DNA from: Pyropia yezoensis
Taxonomy: Eukaryota > Rhodophyta > Bangiophyceae > Bangiales > Bangiaceae
DNA length: 64,000 nucleotides
Reading direction: 5' to 3'
Assembly: GCA_009829735.1 (NCBI GenBank)
Contig: CM020618.1
Coordinates: 38,664,894-38,728,893, forward strand
The position numbers were made by a program, and so were the translations under genes. This document shows positions 62,795-64,000 of the stretch, one piece after another. The notes below the pieces were generated by a model. That model had not been told where the DNA came from. It saw only the letters and a list, made by a program, of their open reading frames with translations, and did no database searches. Within the stretch, counting starts at the first letter, position 1; every line of letters begins with the position of its first letter.

Positions 62795-63294
62795 NNNNNN
62801 NNNNNNNNNNNNNNNNNNNNNNNNNNNNNNNNNNNNNNNNNNNNNNNNNNNNNNNNNNNNNNNNNNNNNNNNNNNNNNNNNNNNNNNNNNNNNNNNNNNN
62901 NNNNNNNNNNNNNNNNNNNNNNNNNNNNNNNNNNNNNNNNNNNNNNNNNNNNNNNNNNNNNNNNNNNNNNNNNNNNNNNNNNNNNNNNNNNNNNNNNNNN
63001 NNNNNNNNNNNNNNNNNNNNNNNNNNNNNNNNNNNNNNNNNNNNNNNNNNNNNNNNNNNNNNNNNNNNNNNNNNNNNNNNNNNNNNNNNNNNNNNNNNNN
63101 NNNNNNNNNNNNNNNNNNNNNNNNNNNNNNNNNNNNNNNNNNNNNNNNNNNNNNNNNNNNNNNNNNNNNNNNNNNNNNNNNNNNNNNNNNNNNNNNNNNN
63201 NNNNNNNNNNNNNNNNNNNNNNNNNNNNNNNNNNNNNNNNNNNNNNNNNNNNNNNNNNNNNNNNNNNNNNNNNNNNNNNNNNNNNNNNNNNNNN
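62795..63294. other. assembly gap, 500 N
   Basis: Second 500-N placeholder. The sequence after it restarts at the equivalent of 55690. Confidence 0.99.
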
Positions 63295-64000
63295 TGGCAC
63301 GCCGCCAGGCCCGCGCGCTGCCAGAGCGATAGCTCGGCGTAGATGCGCGCGCGGGCGGCGGCGTGCGCCGGGAGGGAGAAGTCCCGCTGGCTGGCCTGCA
63401 CCTCCTCCCCCCAGAAGACCCCGCCACGACAGTGGCGTGTGCGGCGCCGGGCCGGGTAGGCCGTCGGCCAGGGTACCAGGGATGGTCCCGGCGCCGCACG
63501 AGGGGGCAGGGGGGGGGGGGCACGGGCGGGGGGCGGGAAGGACGAGGGGGGGGAGCCAGCGGGTCGGGGCGGCCGCGAGGGCGCGCAGGCGCCGCGGGGC
63601 GGCGCCGCACCCACAGCAGCCCACGGTCTGGGGCGGTGCAGTGGGCCTGCTGGGGCTGCAAGCAGCTCCAGCAGGCCCGCGCACAGGCTGGCGCCTCGGC
63701 CGTGCACGGCCGCGGCGCCCCGCCCACCAGGGGCGGGGGGGTCGAGAGGGGAGGGGGGCGAGGGGGTGACGAAGTGGAACTCGACGTCCTCCCCGTCGGG
63801 CCCCCCCGTCACCCACCCCGTGCGCGGGCAGGGCGCCGCGGCCGCCGTGGGCGCCACAGGGGCGTAGGCGGCGGTAGGCCGCAGCGACGCCCGCCGCGGC
63901 CGGACGCGGGCCGGCGGCAACAGACGGCGACGGCGTGGAGGGAGGCAGGGGGCGTGGCGGCGCGCGGGGGGGACGCGGGAGTCGGCGGTTGGCGAGGGGG
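63295..64000 (-). mobile_element. second copy of part of the non-LTR retrotransposon
   Basis: It matches 55690-56398 throughout, with differences that are almost all single-base indels in homopolymers (for example gctggggctgc against gctgggctgc, ggctggcgcc against ggctggcggcc). It covers the linker and the region just before the CCHC motif and is cut by the window end. Either it is an unmerged overlap of about 7.1 kb with the previous contig, or another genomic copy. Confidence 0.85.

Overview
The window looks like nuclear DNA of a red alga, most likely a GC-rich bangiophyte of the Porphyra/Pyropia type (inference). The diagnostic gene is a nuclear-encoded phycobilisome linker with a plastid transit peptide and a short GTACGT-type intron. 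Most of the window is very GC-rich, full of G/C homopolymers and GCC/CAG microsatellites, so most long open frames are composition artefacts rather than genes.

Three contigs are joined by two gaps of exactly 500 N (41774-42273 and 62795-63294). After each gap the sequence jumps back and repeats what came before it: 42274-51877 repeats 32172-41773, and 63295-64000 repeats 55690-56398. Both look like unmerged contig overlaps. The apparent two copies of the linker locus are therefore probably one locus.

Layout: 1-4.5 kb holds a broken pogo-like transposase and a pair of ~450-bp direct repeats. 4.5-8.5 kb holds an acidic-repeat gene with disrupted frames, a RING-like C-terminus, a reverse-transcriptase motif fragment and low-complexity DNA. 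8.57-12.6 kb is a cluster of Tc1/mariner elements, including an inverted half-copy and a second element bounded by TA dinucleotides. 13-14.4 kb is a broken unknown membrane-protein gene. 15.35-26.22 kb is a complete, young Ty3/gypsy chromovirus-like LTR retrotransposon on the minus strand. It has gag, a canonical -1 frameshift heptamer, pol with a C-terminal chromodomain, and an unrecognised ~2.4-kb gene on the opposite strand between integrase and the 3' LTR. A decayed CACTA (Tnp2) transposase lies beside its 5' LTR (26.2-29.05 kb).

From 30.9 to 41.8 kb come a three-exon gene of unknown function, a two-exon double-YCII-domain protein, the two-exon phycobilisome linker and a small secreted Cys-rich protein. 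The last three are repeated at 43.9-50.2 kb. 52-53.5 kb has an alkaline phosphatase remnant and an unknown hydrophobic frame. 54.8-62.8 kb is a non-LTR retrotransposon on the minus strand with zinc fingers, reverse transcriptase and a restriction-like endonuclease, ending next to a tRNA-like sequence. Its second partial copy closes the window.

Host genes appear to be few: phycobilisome linker, YCII protein, Cys-rich secreted protein and the three-exon unknown, plus decayed ones. Everything else recognisable is mobile-element DNA. Many frame breaks are single-base indels in homopolymers and may be sequencing errors.
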